Below are positions 11,143 through 21,523 of a DNA stretch of 64,000 nucleotides, in pieces. The DNA lies in NCBI GenBank assembly GCA_032716605.1, contig CM064560.1, positions 12,826,292 through 12,890,291 on the forward strand, given 5' to 3'. The stretch's first letter is position 1. The number at the start of each line of letters is the position of its first letter. Under the pieces are notes generated by a model. That model ran no database searches. It had not been told where the DNA came from and saw only the letters and a program-made list of their open reading frames with translations. The DNA comes from Paralithodes platypus. Taxonomy: Eukaryota; Arthropoda; Malacostraca; Decapoda; Lithodidae. Made by a program: the position numbers and the translations under genes.

Positions 11143-11669
11143 TCCGACCTGTCCTACGAGGACAGGTCGAAGAGTTCTGCGACAGAGTCCCAATTCAACG
11201 AAAAAGATTTTGCATCCCAGGAGCTGGACTGGACGACATTGTGGAAGCCTTCGAAGATACCACAAAGGATGCAAATGAAAATACCCTTTTTGTCATCCAT
11301 GCTGGTTCAAATGACGTCATGCGCACCAGATCCGAAGAGTTGATGGAGAAATATCGCAAGATGATCCAGCACTACAAAAACAAGTCAAGGAATATCATCA
11401 TCTCAGGCATTCTCCCCAAGATCGACGCACCTGACAAATTCTACGACAAGGCCTTCAGCACAAATAGCCGACTAAAACATTTGTGTCTGAGGGAAGAAGT
11501 TGAATTCATCAACCTCTGGGACAACTTCTACAACCAGCCTACTCTGTTCCGCAAGGATGGCACTCATCTAAACCCTGTGGGTTCAGCACGCATGGGTCGT
11601 CTCCTACACAAAGCAGTCCGCAGCCATGGATCAAAAAACGCCATCCGAGAAGAAGCAGCAGTGACATAA
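11143..11669 (+). CDS. LINE ORF1 C-terminal SGNH/esterase-like domain, 5'-truncated
   Basis: The frame is open from the element's left edge and has no natural start, because the 5' end was lost on integration. The first in-frame ATG is at 11241. FVIHAGSNDVM resembles the GxND block of SGNH hydrolases, and KDGTHLNPVGSARMG carries the D-x-x-H catalytic block. Such esterase domains are known in ORF1 proteins of CR1/L2-type LINEs, where they may help RNA-particle or membrane interactions. The N-terminal serine block (often GDS) is not visible. It ends 83 bases before ORF2. Confidence 0.75.
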
Positions 11670-11752
11670 ATCATCCAACGCCAAGAAAAAAACAGAGGCA
11701 ACCGAGGACCACCAGCGATAAGGACCGGAGACAGCGAGGACCGAGGACAGCC

Positions 11753-14632
11753 ATGAACATAAATGTAGATCCGACAAGAACCAAAAATATTATTGAAGCG
11801 CGTTCCGTGAGTTCTAAAATAACAAATTTAAAGGTTTTCTATGCAAACGCTCGTAGCATACGCAATAAATTTTCAGATTTAGAGGAGCTAGTGTTTACAG
11901 AAAATTATGATGTGATTGGCATAACAGAATCTTGGCTCAATACAGACGATAGAGACTTTTTAGCAGAGTATTCACTTCCAGGTTATGTAATGTTTGAGAA
12001 AAGCCGAATAAATCGAAATGGAGGTGGCGTTTTACTTTATATCAAAGAAAGTCTTAACCCTACCCTCTTGTCAAAACCTCAAATTGTGAACGTCGACGCA
12101 TCTTTTGTGCTAATAAAGAATAATAAAGGTACAAAAATAATACTTGCATTAATATACAGACCTCCAGCTCAATCAGTGCAAACTGACCGAGAAATTTACG
12201 AACAAATTGCAGATATAAGTAACTCGCAAGATACCGTAATTTTTGGTGACTTTAATTTACCTGTGACCAAGTGGGGCGATACTCTTACTTCACTCTCCGG
12301 ACATGACTTGTATACGAACTTGCAAGAGAGTTCGCTTTATCAATTTGTTGGAACGCCGACCCGTGGTAATAACGTTCTTGACATTGTACTTGCAACAAAA
12401 GAAGAATTAATAGAGAATTTGAATGTTGGTGATGAATTCAGTAACAGCGACCATCATACGATAACTTTCACTTTAAAGTTTACTAGTAACGAACCAAATA
12501 GTAGCATCGAAAAAGTCCCTAATTTCAAGAAAGCAAACTTCCATAAACTTAGAGCTATGTTTAAAGAAACTGACTGGAGCTTTTTAATTCACAATAACGA
12601 CATAAATACATCTTGGAAGTTATTCGAAGCCACTTACCTAAAAGCAGTGCAAGACTGCATACCATCGAAAACTCGGCGTCCAGGCCATAATAATAAGCCC
12701 AAATGGTGGAATAAAGATATTTCAAACTGCCTGCTTGCTAAAAAATTTGCTAATGATAGATTAAAATCCTCACAAAATGACGAAGAACGGCTGAAATTTG
12801 TAGAGCTACGACGCAAAGCCAAAAAGTTAATTAAGCAAAGTAAAAAGACCTTAGAGTTACATATTGCGAATCAAAGTAAAACAAACCCGAAAGAATTCTA
12901 TAGTTATATCAGAAAGAAAAAAGTAGTTACTTCAACTGTTGGACCGTTAGTCGATGAAAATGGAGAATACACCAAAGACGAAGAACAAATGAGTAATGCC
13001 CTCAATACCTTCTTTGCATCAGTTTTTACAACAGAAGACCTCAGTGATATCCCTACACCATCGCCGATTCAGATTGATAATTCAGATGTTTTAAGCAATA
13101 TCACCGTTACAGAGAGAGAAGTATTGAATTGTTTAGATAAACTCAAGGTAAATAAAACGCCTGGACCTGATACAATCTCGCCTAGAGTTCTAAAGGAAGC
13201 TAAGGATGAGCTCTCTAAACCACTGACATTACTATTCAATAAATCCTTGCAGTCTGGAACTATGCCCGATCAGTGGAAGCTAGCCAACGTAACACCGATA
13301 TTCAAAAAAGGCAGCAAATCCCTATCCAGTAACTATCGTCCAATTAGCTTAACCTCAGTTGTATGTAAAATGCTAGAAACTGTCATACGAGACAGACTCG
13401 TAAATCACTTAGAGGAAAATAACATACTTAAAGATACTCAACACGGCTTTCGTAAAAAACGTTCCTGTTTAACAAACCTCTTAGACTTCTTCCACGATAT
13501 CCTCAACCTCTACGATGAGAGTAAAGCTGTAGATATTATATACCTTGATTTTCAAAAGGCCTTTGACAAAGTTCCCCACAAACGTTTACTGCTAAAACTA
13601 AAAGCGCATGGAATACAAGACGGTGTGTTGAAATGGATAGAAAATTGGCTCAGCGACAGAAAGCAAAGAGTAGTCATAAACGGTAAGGCATCAAAATGGA
13701 CCAATGTAAGTAGCGGGGTACCCCAGGGATCGGTACTAGGACCAATTCTCTTTCTAATTTACATCAACGACATAGATGAGGGTCTCACCTGTACAATCTC
13801 AAAATTTGCTGACGATACAAAAATTGCAAATAGCGTACTCTCGAAAGAACAAGTTGACGATATGCAACACAATCTAGATAAATTGTCATGTTGGGCCCAA
13901 ATTTGGCAAATGAGTTTCAATGCGGATAAATGTAAAGTACTACATATCGGATACCTAAATGAGAAAGCAAACTATTCGATGAATGGCACTCAGCTTAAGA
14001 ATGTAAACAGAGAAACCGATCTGGGAGTAACAATATCGAGTAACCTAAAACCGAGTCAACAATGTTCAGAAGTTGTTAAGAAGGCAAACAAAATAATTGG
14101 CTTTATAGGCAGGTCATTTGAGCATAAATCCAAAGAAGTTATCCTAACCCTTTACAATTCCTTAGTCCGCCCTCTTCTGGAATACTGCGTTCAATCCTGG
14201 TGCCCTTATTACCAAAAAGATATAAACAAGCTAGAACGAGTTCAACGTAGAGTTACCAAAATGATACCTAGCCTAAAGAACAAACCATACGAAGAGCGTC
14301 TTAGAGAATTAAATCTATTTCCTTTAACCCAGCGCAGATTAAGAGGCGACTTAATTCAAGTGTTCAAAATCATCAAAGGCATCGACAATATGAACTGTAG
14401 TAAGTACTTCACTATCGACCAATCTAATTACACGCGGGGAAACGGTTGCAAAATTATTGGTAAATCTTTTAACTCGCACGAATCTAAGAATTTCTTCTTC
14501 AATCGAGTTGTCAACTTGTGGAATGGGCTTCCCCGAAACGTTATAGACTGCATCACCGTTGATTCATTTAAACTCCGCCTAGACAAATATCTCGCATCAA
14601 ACCCGCGACTGACTGCGTTTGTAAATGAATAA
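11753..14632 (+). CDS. CR1-type LINE ORF2: AP endonuclease plus reverse transcriptase
   Basis: An uninterrupted 959-codon frame starting at the first ATG after ORF1. The N-terminal apurinic-type endonuclease shows NARSIRNK (32-39), ITESWLN with the catalytic glutamate (E59), GDFN (165-168) and SDHH (232-235). The reverse transcriptase shows NKTPGPD (468-473), SNYRPISL, LDFQKAFD (599-606), [10 protein letters not shown] (655-664) and the catalytic FADD (685-688). The C-terminal segment EYCVQSWCPYY...RVQRRVTKMI is typical of the CR1/L2 group. It would nick target DNA and prime reverse transcription there. No stop or frameshift was seen, so it may encode active protein. Related but broken copies lie at 26811-28007 and 43478-44859. 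Confidence 0.92.
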   Translation: MNINVDPTRTKNIIEARSVSSKITNLKVFYANARSIRNKFSDLEELVFTENYDVIGITESWLNTDDRDFLAEYSLPGYVMFEKSRINRNGGGVLLYIKESLNPTLLSKPQIVNVDASFVLIKNNKGTKIILALIYRPPAQSVQTDREIYEQIADISNSQDTVIFGDFNLPVTKWGDTLTSLSGHDLYTNLQESSLYQFVGTPTRGNNVLDIVLATKEELIENLNVGDEFSNSDHHTITFTLKFTSNEPNSSIEKVPNFKKANFHKLRAMFKETDWSFLIHNNDINTSWKLFEATYLKAVQDCIPSKTRRPGHNNKPKWWNKDISNCLLAKKFANDRLKSSQNDEERLKFVELRRKAKKLIKQSKKTLELHIANQSKTNPKEFYSYIRKKKVVTSTVGPLVDENGEYTKDEEQMSNALNTFFASVFTTEDLSDIPTPSPIQIDNSDVLSNITVTEREVLNCLDKLKVNKTPGPDTISPRVLKEAKDELSKPLTLLFNKSLQSGTMPDQWKLANVTPIFKKGSKSLSSNYRPISLTSVVCKMLETVIRDRLVNHLEENNILKDTQHGFRKKRSCLTNLLDFFHDILNLYDESKAVDIIYLDFQKAFDKVPHKRLLLKLKAHGIQDGVLKWIENWLSDRKQRVVINGKASKWTNVSSGVPQGSVLGPILFLIYINDIDEGLTCTISKFADDTKIANSVLSKEQVDDMQHNLDKLSCWAQIWQMSFNADKCKVLHIGYLNEKANYSMNGTQLKNVNRETDLGVTISSNLKPSQQCSEVVKKANKIIGFIGRSFEHKSKEVILTLYNSLVRPLLEYCVQSWCPYYQKDINKLERVQRRVTKMIPSLKNKPYEERLRELNLFPLTQRRLRGDLIQVFKIIKGIDNMNCSKYFTIDQSNYTRGNGCKIIGKSFNSHESKNFFFNRVVNLWNGLPRNVIDCITVDSFKLRLDKYLASNPRLTAFVNE

Positions 14633-14856
14633 CTTTATTTTATCCCCCCCTCAGTTACTAACCCATCTGTCCCCTACTAACTTCCTAATCCTGCCACGGA
14701 CATTAGTTCCAGGGCAGTAATTCCCTTTCCAATGTTCCTTTACCCACTCTAAACCACTGTTTGGACACTTGATCCTCAGTGTTTTGGAGGACAAGCAAAC
14801 TAGAAGGGTCACTGGATCTGTTGTTGCTTGATTTCCTTTGTACTCCTTTGTACTCC

Positions 14857-15112
14857 TCTGACAAAGCTGAACTCTTCGCTCAAACCTTTAGCTAGAAACT
14901 CCACCTTGCATGATTCAGGTGCTATCCCTCCCTCTCCACTCCACCCCCCCCCCCCTCTCCTACTTATGCCTAATATCCTAATCTCTTGTAAAGATGTATT
15001 TTATACCCTCTCTGGGCTTAATACTAAGAAGGTGTACGGTCCGGATGGTGTTCCTCCTGTTGTACACAAAAACTGTGCTTTCATGCCGACTCCCTGCCTA
15101 GGCCAACTCTCC
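14857..15112 (+). pseudogene. Jockey-type LINE ORF2 fragment (older sense copy, part 2)
   Basis: This continues the copy interrupted at 11142. It reads KAELFAQTF, then ISCKDVFYTLSGLNTKKVYGPDGVPPVV and the start of the reverse transcriptase, with small frame shifts and a C-rich run near 14945. It breaks at CLGQL, where a poly(T) run begins: the tail of an antisense insertion of the same family. Confidence 0.8.
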
Positions 15113-16743
15113 TTTTTTTTTTTTTTTTTTTCTTCTATGTGATGAGGGAGGCAAAAGGCATAACTGCCTATAGCGAGTGCCTCCCCCATAGTTGAAAGAG
15201 TTACAGGGCCAAAATCAAGGGACGTTCGAGCCAAAATGCCTGGACACACGGAGTTTGAAGCAATTTAAGTCATAGGAAGAGGGAAAGACTGATTCTGGGA
15301 GAGAGTTCCAGAGCTCAGCTGTTGAGTAGAAGAAAGTTTGAGAGTAACGTTTCACTCTTGGGTTGGAGAGTTGCACAGAGTAGGGGTGGGATTGAGTTGC
15401 AAGACGGGTACCACGTGCCCTACGTAAAGGAGGTGGTATGCACTGGGATAGCTCTGAGGAACACTGATTATTATAGTAGCGATAGAATAGCGAGAGAGAT
15501 GCAACATTGCGGCGGAGAGAGAGAGATTGCAGAGAGTTGGTGAGTGGACGGGAGTTAATGATACGAAAGGCCTTCCTTTCAACTTTGTCTAGGAGAGCAG
15601 TGTGAGAGGAACCTCCCCACACATGTGAACAATACTCAATACAAGGGCGCACTATGCCCCTGTACAGAGCAAGAAGCTGTGCAGGGGAAAAGAACCCCCT
15701 AAGGCGGTTGAGCACACCCAGCTTCTGGGAGGCTGCCTTAGCAAGACTGGTTATATGGTCCTTCCAAATGAGAGCAGAAGAAAAAGAGACACCAAGAATA
15801 TTGAGAGAAGATGAAGGGTTGATTTTTGTATTGTTGAAGAATAAGGGATAGTCCGCTGGGAGATCCTGGCGGGTAGATAGATGGAGAAATTGGGTTTTGG
15901 AAGCATTAAAGTTAACAAGGTTTTCTCTGCCCCAATTGGAAATAGTATTTAGATCAGAATTTAAGAGTTCTATGGCTTCATTACGTTTGTCGTTGAGGGA
16001 TTGCTGGCTGGGGCATTCTGAAAAACTAATGGAGTAGTGTAAGGTTGAGTCGTCTGCGTATGAATGGATGGGAATTAAGGTACAGTTAAGGAGATCATTT
16101 ATAAAAATTAGAAAGAGAATAGGAGATAGGACAGAGCCCTGAGAAACACCGGAGTTTATAGGGTGAGGAAGTGAACAATGGCCGTCCACAACCGCAGCTA
16201 TGGAACGGCCGGAAAGGAAATTAGAGACAAAGGCACAGATGGAGGGATAGAAACCGAAGGAGGGTAGTTTAGAAATTAAAGATTTATGCCAGACTCTATC
16301 GAAGGCTTTCGATATGTCTAGTGCAATAGAAAAAGTCTCACCGAAGTCCCGAAAGGAGGATGACCAAGAGTTAGTAAGATATGAAAGAAGATCACCAGTA
16401 GAGCGACCCTTAAGGAAGCCATACTGGCGATCTGAGAGCAGATTATGAGAAGAGAAATGCTTAAGAAATTTGGAAGCAAGAATAGTTTCAAAAACTTTAG
16501 AAAGAGAAGAGATAAGAGCAATTGGACGATAGTTGGAGGGTTGAGAACGGTCACCCTTCTTTGGGACAGGTTGAATGTGAGCAAACTTCCAGCATGAAGG
16601 GAAGACGTTAGAGGATAGACAGAGACGAAAGAGTTTGCCTAGGCAGGGAGTCAGCACGGAAGCACAGTTTTTGAGAACAACAGGAGGAACACCGTCCGGA
16701 CCGTACGCCTTATTAGTGTTAAGCCCAGAGAGGGTAGAAAGTA
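15113..16743 (-). mobile_element. antisense Jockey-type LINE inserted in its own family, 5'-truncated
   Basis: On the minus strand this copy begins at EDVLSTLSGLN and runs to a poly(A) tail (poly(T) at 15113-15131 on the plus strand). It splits the older plus-strand copy, which breaks in CLGQL and resumes in FPSCWKFAH, the next few residues of the same domain. A short 3' UTR with GAGGGAGGCAAAAGGCA lies before the tail. It is much better preserved than its host, so it is younger. Confidence 0.88.
15215..16743 (-). CDS. Jockey-type LINE ORF2, reverse transcriptase part
   Basis: The frame is open for 521 codons, but its first 10-12 residues (up to 16780) come from antisense reading of the host copy, so there is no authentic start. 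It has YGPDGVPP (26-33), KKGDRSQPSNYRPIALI, ALDISKAFD (153-161, motif A), GVSQGSVLSP (211-220, motif B) and YADD (241-244, catalytic). A C-terminal region with YCSHVWGG and YRYYNNQCS follows. No stop interrupts it. The endonuclease is lost by 5' truncation, so the copy cannot move on its own. Confidence 0.88.
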
Positions 16744-18190
16744 CGTCTTCCCTTCTTGCTGGAAGTTTGCTCTCATTCAACCTGTCCCAAAGAAGGGTGA
16801 CCGCTCTCTACCCTCCAACTATCGTCCAATTGCTCTCATCTCTTGTACCTCTAATGTTCTTTAAACTATTCTTGCTTCCAAACTTCTTAAGCATTTCTCT
16901 TCTCATAATCTACTCTCAGATCGCCAGTATGGCTTCCTTACAAGTCGCTCTACTGGTGATCTTCTTTCATATCTTACTAACTCTTGGTCATCCTCCTTTC
17001 GGGATTTCGGTGAGACCTTTTCTATTGCACTAGACATATCAAAAGCCTTCGATAGAGTCTGGCACAAATCTTATATTTCTAAACTACCATCCTTCGATTT
17101 CTATCCCTCCATCTGTGCCTTTTTCTCTAATTTCCTTTAATTCCGGCCGTTCCATAGCTGCGGTTGTGGACGGCCATCGCTCACTTCCTCATCCTCCAAC
17201 TCCGGTATTCCTCAGGGCTCTGTCCTATCTCCCATTCTCTTTCTACTTTTCAAATATGCTCTTCTCAATTGTACCTCCAGTCCCATCCATTCCTACGCAG
17301 ATGACTCTACCTTACACTACTCAATTAGTTTTCCTGAACGCACCAGCCAGCAATCCCTCAAAACAAACATAATGAAGCCATGCAACACTTATCTTCTAAT
17401 CTAACTACTATTTCCAATTGGGACAGAGAAACCATGTTGCCTTTAATGCTTTCAAACCCCAATTTCTTAATCTTACTACCCGTTCAGAACTCCCAGAGGA
17501 CTATCCCTTACACTTCAACAATACAAAAATCAGTCCTTCATCTTCTCTCAATATTCTCGGTGTCTCTTTTTCTTCTGCTCTCACTTGGAAGGACCACATT
17601 ACCAGTCTTGCTAAGGCATCCTCCCAGAAGCTGGGTCTGCTCAACCACCTCAAGGTGTTCGTTACCCCTGCACAACTTCTTGCTCTGTACAGGGGCACAG
17701 TGCATCCTTGTATTGAGTATTTATCACATGTGTGGGGAGGATCCTCTCACACCACACTCATAGACAAAGTAGAAATGAAGGCCTTTCGTGTCATTAATTC
17801 CCATCCACTCACCAACTCTCTGCAATCTCTCTTTTCGCCGGAATGTTGCATCTCTTTCGCTATTCTATCGCTACTATAATAATCAATGTTCCCAAGAGCT
17901 TTCACTGTGTATACCACCTCCTCTACGCAAGGTACGTAATACCAGTCTTGCAACACAATCCCACCCCTACTCTGTTCAACTCTCCAACCAAAGAGTGAAA
18001 CGTTATTCTCAATCTTTCTTCTATTCAACTGTTGAGCTCTGGAACTCTCCCAGAATCAGTCTTTCCCTCTTCCTATGACTTAAATTGCTTCAAACTACGT
18101 GTGTCCAGGCATTTTGGTCGAACGTCCCTTGATTTTGGCCCTGTCACTTTCAATTCTGGGGGAGGCACTCAATACAGGCCGTTCTTCCCT
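16744..18190 (+). pseudogene. Jockey-type LINE ORF2 fragment (older sense copy, part 3)
   Basis: The host copy resumes with VFPSCWK and continues through KKGDRS, SNYRPIAL, the SKAFDRVWH motif, SYADDSTLHYS and the C-terminal YYNNQCS...IPPPLR, ending near the conserved RHFG segment and a 3' UTR. Frames change several times and stops are present. The low identity to the antisense copy at 15113-16743 shows it is older. Confidence 0.85.
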
Positions 18191-18223
18191 TTGTCTACCT
18201 TACTCACATAGAACACAAAATAT

Positions 18224-18332
18224 CATCAGTACTACGATCACCATTATCATTACTATCATCTTCACTATTGCCACCATCATCACTACTGCTATCACCATCA
18301 TCACTATTATCCCTACTAATATCACCATCATT
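18224..18332. repeat. imperfect trinucleotide (ATC/ACT) repeat, left block
   Basis: Degenerate ATC, ACC and ATT triplets run up to the terminal inverted repeat at 18333. A matching block lies just beyond the right terminus (20216-20462), so the transposon appears to sit in or near a trinucleotide satellite. Confidence 0.85.
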
Positions 18333-18612
18333 ACTATAGTATATTCGCTGTAAGAAGACGAACAATCATGACCACTATCCTATGTAACTAAAAAAACGAC
18401 TAGAGTAATCGAGCTAATATTTCTACCATTTGGGAAAAGTCAGTCAATAGTCCGGGAGCCATAGCCTGATTTATTGATGAACCTTGTTTTGTCGGATATT
18501 TTTTTTTTTTTTGCTGTTTCTTGTAGCTTGGGGGTACCTCTTCAAAATACAGGAGGGTGCCCAGTGGGCACCCTTGGGCATTTTGAGATATTAACCCCTT
18601 CATGCCCAAAAC

Positions 18613-20084
18613 TTAGGATCTTGAGCATCCTACCCTGAAACATGCACAGAACATCGTGCATGGCAAAGCATGTTCTTTACAGCTGCACTTCTTGGAAGCA
18701 CAAGGGGTCTCACTCTTGCAGCCACACCGGATCATCTTCAGGATGTAGTCTGGGACAAGTGTCCCAGGCCGTGGTGGTCAAGTGGTGAGCATGCTCGCGT
18801 GTGAATCTGAAAGACCCGGGATCGAATCCCTGCCACGGCGGACATTTAGTGGGTGCGGTAGTACGTCCTAGCATGTTTCACATGCTTGCACCCAGTCAGG
18901 GGACATCCTGACTACGTATACAGACAAAACACACATGACAAAGCCACTCCAACACCTTCCTCTCTCTCCAACACCCCTTCTCCCCTCTCAACACTCTTCT
19001 CTGAGCTATTGCCGATAAAAATGGCAAGTTCAGTCCTGTAAAGAATCGTAAGATTCAGAGTCGTAAAGATTCCAGGACGAGCTCATCAGCGGCGGATCCC
19101 CAGATCGACCGTGGTGATTGTCACCTAAACATCTACAAAACAATACAAGTTTGGCATCTTCTGGTAGGTGGATTGGGATCAGTGCCCTGTTACAGGTGTC
19201 TTTTTCCCATCCAAATTCCTCTGGGTCCAGTTCTGGTAGCTGATTCACATCGAGATTTCGCCACAAGTACGGTTGGAAGTGGGCCCTCTTAACATTTTCA
19301 AGGAATGCTTCCTTTGTTGGTGGTAGAGCAGCCAGATTTGGTGCAGACATATGTCCTTTCCCATTATTTTTTCCCCAGACAAGTAGCCTTGTGTGGGACA
19401 TCATGACATGTCTGTGCTCTCTGTTATGCCATAACAGGCTGAGATGAAGGCAGTGGCTTGTTCAAGGACTTGCTGGAATGGTGCATCCATGTTGCCAATG
19501 GCTGATAGGTCATAACCAGCTTTCAGGGCTTTGATGACAGAGCCTTTTCCCAACCCATAGTACGATGCTACAGTGTCACATCCTGATATGGCATGGGCTG
19601 GTAAAAGGTGTTCGACATTTTGTGTCTGCTTGGCCAGTGTTGACTTGATGTCCACTATTGTTCTGTCCTTGCGGGGGGAATCCATGATTAGTGGTACATC
19701 CAGTCCTGTCTGATGGTAATGGTGAAGAAGGAGGACAAACACATCTGTGTCATCAGAAACCACAGTGATGTGATGGGCTTCTCCAGCACACCTCAGGACT
19801 TGTTGGACGATGATGGTGTCAGCTTCTTCCTGCTGATTTTCTAGATCGTATCTGTCCCGTCTTTCTTCCATCCTGATCTCGATGGGACATGGGTCCTCAC
19901 CTGTCACCACCAACTTGTGTTTCTTTGTGCTCCGTAGATGAAATAGCCTGTCTTTGCTCAGTTCCTCACACTGTAATTTGTTCAGCTGTTTTTTTGTTTT
20001 CAATGGATGACAGGACAACTTTCTGGGCTGGTATTTTGGTTGACAGGAGATGATGATTTTTGTTGACCACTGTCTCCCTGACAT
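18613..20084 (-). pseudogene. XPG/FEN1-like nuclease plus Cys-rich tail, broken
   Basis: The first frame (20084-19401) shows QEEAD (85-89), VVSDDTDVFVL (108-118) and SGCDT (167-171) followed by YGLGKGSVIKAL. These match the acidic residues and helix-hairpin-helix of FEN1/XPG-type PIN nucleases, which cut flap or bubble DNA. A frameshift at about 19401 leads to the next frame (19404 downward: LLVWGKNNGKG, SAPNLAALPPT, LDPEEFGWEKD, LPEDAKLV). The rest of the protein (YILKMIRCGC, KKCSC, PCTMFCAC) lies at 18613-18760, beyond an inserted SINE. This protein type is multicopy in many invertebrates, which fits a transposon origin rather than a host repair gene. Confidence 0.7.
18761..19144 (+). mobile_element. 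tRNA-derived SINE, 384 bp
   Basis: The 5' part looks like a tRNA: GCCGTGG (about 18768) pairs with CCACGGC about 70 bases later, a box-A-like TGGTCAAGTGG is present, and GGGATCGAATCCC is a good B box. These are the RNA polymerase III promoter elements. ACAAGT flanks both ends (18755-18760 and 19145-19150), the target duplication. The insertion separates ...EDAKLV from VPDYILKMI in the Academ-like frame. A related head occurs at 30286. Confidence 0.85.
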
Positions 20085-20215
20085 CTCCGGTGACGGACTT
20101 GATAATAAATCACGTTTCTTTTGTGATTTTGGTGTTTATGGGGTTATGATTTTTTGGCCTACTTACAGCGAATAGACTATAGTCTAGTACAGTCACATTT
20201 ATGAGTAGGCCTACT

Positions 20216-20462
20216 CTTATTGTCATCATCACTCCCATCCTTACCACTACTATCAACATCACCATTGCTACTATCACCGTCACATCCATTACCACCACTA
20301 CTGCTATCATCCCAAGTGCTATGACCATCATAACTATTACTATAACTATCATCACTACTGTCTGTCACCATCACGACTGTATCACCATTATCTGTATCAC
20401 TACCACAATTACCACCACTATTATTACTACTATCATCACTACTATAGTCACCATATCTACTC
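20216..20462. repeat. imperfect trinucleotide (ATC/ACC/ACT) repeat, right block
   Basis: About 250 bases of degenerate triplets. Both strands are open in several frames (threonine/isoleucine-rich on one strand, serine/aspartate-rich on the other), but these peptides are products of the repeat. Confidence 0.9.
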
Positions 20463-21463
20463 AATTTTATTCCGATAAATCATATCCATTTGCCTACAAG
20501 GGTAGTGGCAGGGTTACCAAATCCAAGTCCGCTAGATAGTAGATACAGGCCGAACATAGCTAGAACAATTCCACAATCTCTAGAAAATCACTCTATTTTG
20601 GCTCACGTCTCTAGAATATCGCTAGAATTCATGCTGCTAGATGTAAAAATTGGCCTTTAGATCTAAGTAAATAGATCTAGTGGGAAAGTAGCTAAATTGG
20701 CAACACTGAGTGTTCGAAATTTCAAACGTGATACAGCCTGGCAGTTAGGCCGAGCTAAGCGGGCTGGGCGGCTGGCTGCAATGATCAGTCGCGGATTTAG
20801 TGCTAGGAAGGAAAGGTGGTGGGCGAGATAGAAGCGTAAGTTGTAATTCTGTCTCACTATACTCGGTTTAATAATTATCATCTGACACATAATTACAACA
20901 TCCTTACCTCTATTACGAACATTTTGAAACTAAGTGTGTTGTTAATTAAGATTACTCGGTAATTAGGTAATGCCGAGACAATACATTCCCATTATTCCCC
21001 AAAGTATATACAAATCAGTTGTGTAATGGATTATTTTGGTGTCATTTGAAATGGAACTGAATATTATTATCTTCCCATATATAGCCTAATATGCCTGTCA
21101 TTTTGGAGGCAATGTTCACTATTATCCCATTCAGTAACGGTGACGTCCCTTTCATTATATTCTGACAACTATTAGATGGACATATTCAACTTAGGAAGGA
21201 TGTCTACCTGTTATTAGATTACAGAATATCTCGATTAATCATTTTAGCTACCATATAGGCTATCCTTCTTAAGCTTCATAAAATCGCCTAAATGCAGCTG
21301 AAATATAAGCCAAAAGACGTTGCCGGTGCTATAAGGGCTATTGTCTACTGATTTTCTATTCCTATCAATATAGTTTTGAATGCTGATAACTAACCTTACA
21401 GTATTCAAGTATACAGTATATGTGCTGGTTAGCCTATATATTAAACACAAAACAAGCGACGTG

Positions 21464-21465
<2 letters not shown>
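20463..21465. other. unassigned sequence with a diverged MITE relic
   Basis: No gene was recognised. At 20560-20690 there are several TCTAGA/CTAGAT-type short repeats. Segment 21145-21350 resembles the piggyBac-like MITE at 6331-6539 (CTTCTTAAGCTTCATAAAATCG and AAAGACGTTG blocks) but its ends are eroded. Confidence 0.4.

Positions 21466-21523
<58 letters not shown>

Larger units (their letters stand above)
11143..14857 (+). mobile_element. CR1-type LINE, 5'-truncated, otherwise well preserved
   Basis: The element holds the C-terminal part of ORF1 (an SGNH-esterase-like domain), an 83-base gap and a complete ORF2. Its 3' end is a short tandem repeat, CTTTGTACTC twice (14836-14855), rather than poly(A), as is usual in this group. 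It interrupts an older Jockey-type LINE: the host reads ...FHPDDTTITSS before and KAELFAQTF just after. The intact ORF2 and clean ends suggest a fairly young insertion. Confidence 0.85.
18333..20183 (-). mobile_element. Academ-like DNA transposon remnant
   Basis: ACTATAGTATATTCGCTG (18333-18350) and the reverse complement of the segment ending at 20183 agree at 21 of 22 positions, forming terminal inverted repeats about 1.85 kb apart. Inside, on the minus strand, is an XPG/FEN1-like nuclease region followed by a cysteine-rich C-terminus, the protein order I associate with XPG-bearing Academ transposons. No DDE transposase core is visible, so the copy is internally deleted and non-autonomous. 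A SINE interrupts it at 18761-19144. Confidence 0.6.

Noticed and set aside
16635..17033. 132-codon plus-strand frame
   Set aside because: It is an off-frame reading of the Jockey-type LINE, whose true frame shows SNYRPIAL and SKAFDRVWH.
18768..18840. Functional tRNA gene
   Set aside because: The acceptor stem and B box are good, but a SINE body follows, target duplications flank the unit and no clean anticodon arm could be assigned.
19401..20084. Host FEN1/XPG repair nuclease gene
   Set aside because: The frame lies inside inverted repeats, is frameshifted and SINE-interrupted, and has the Cys-rich tail of multicopy transposon proteins rather than FEN1 architecture.
20177..20539. Serine/aspartate-rich and threonine/isoleucine-rich frames
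   Set aside because: Both are products of the degenerate trinucleotide repeat and are open on both strands.
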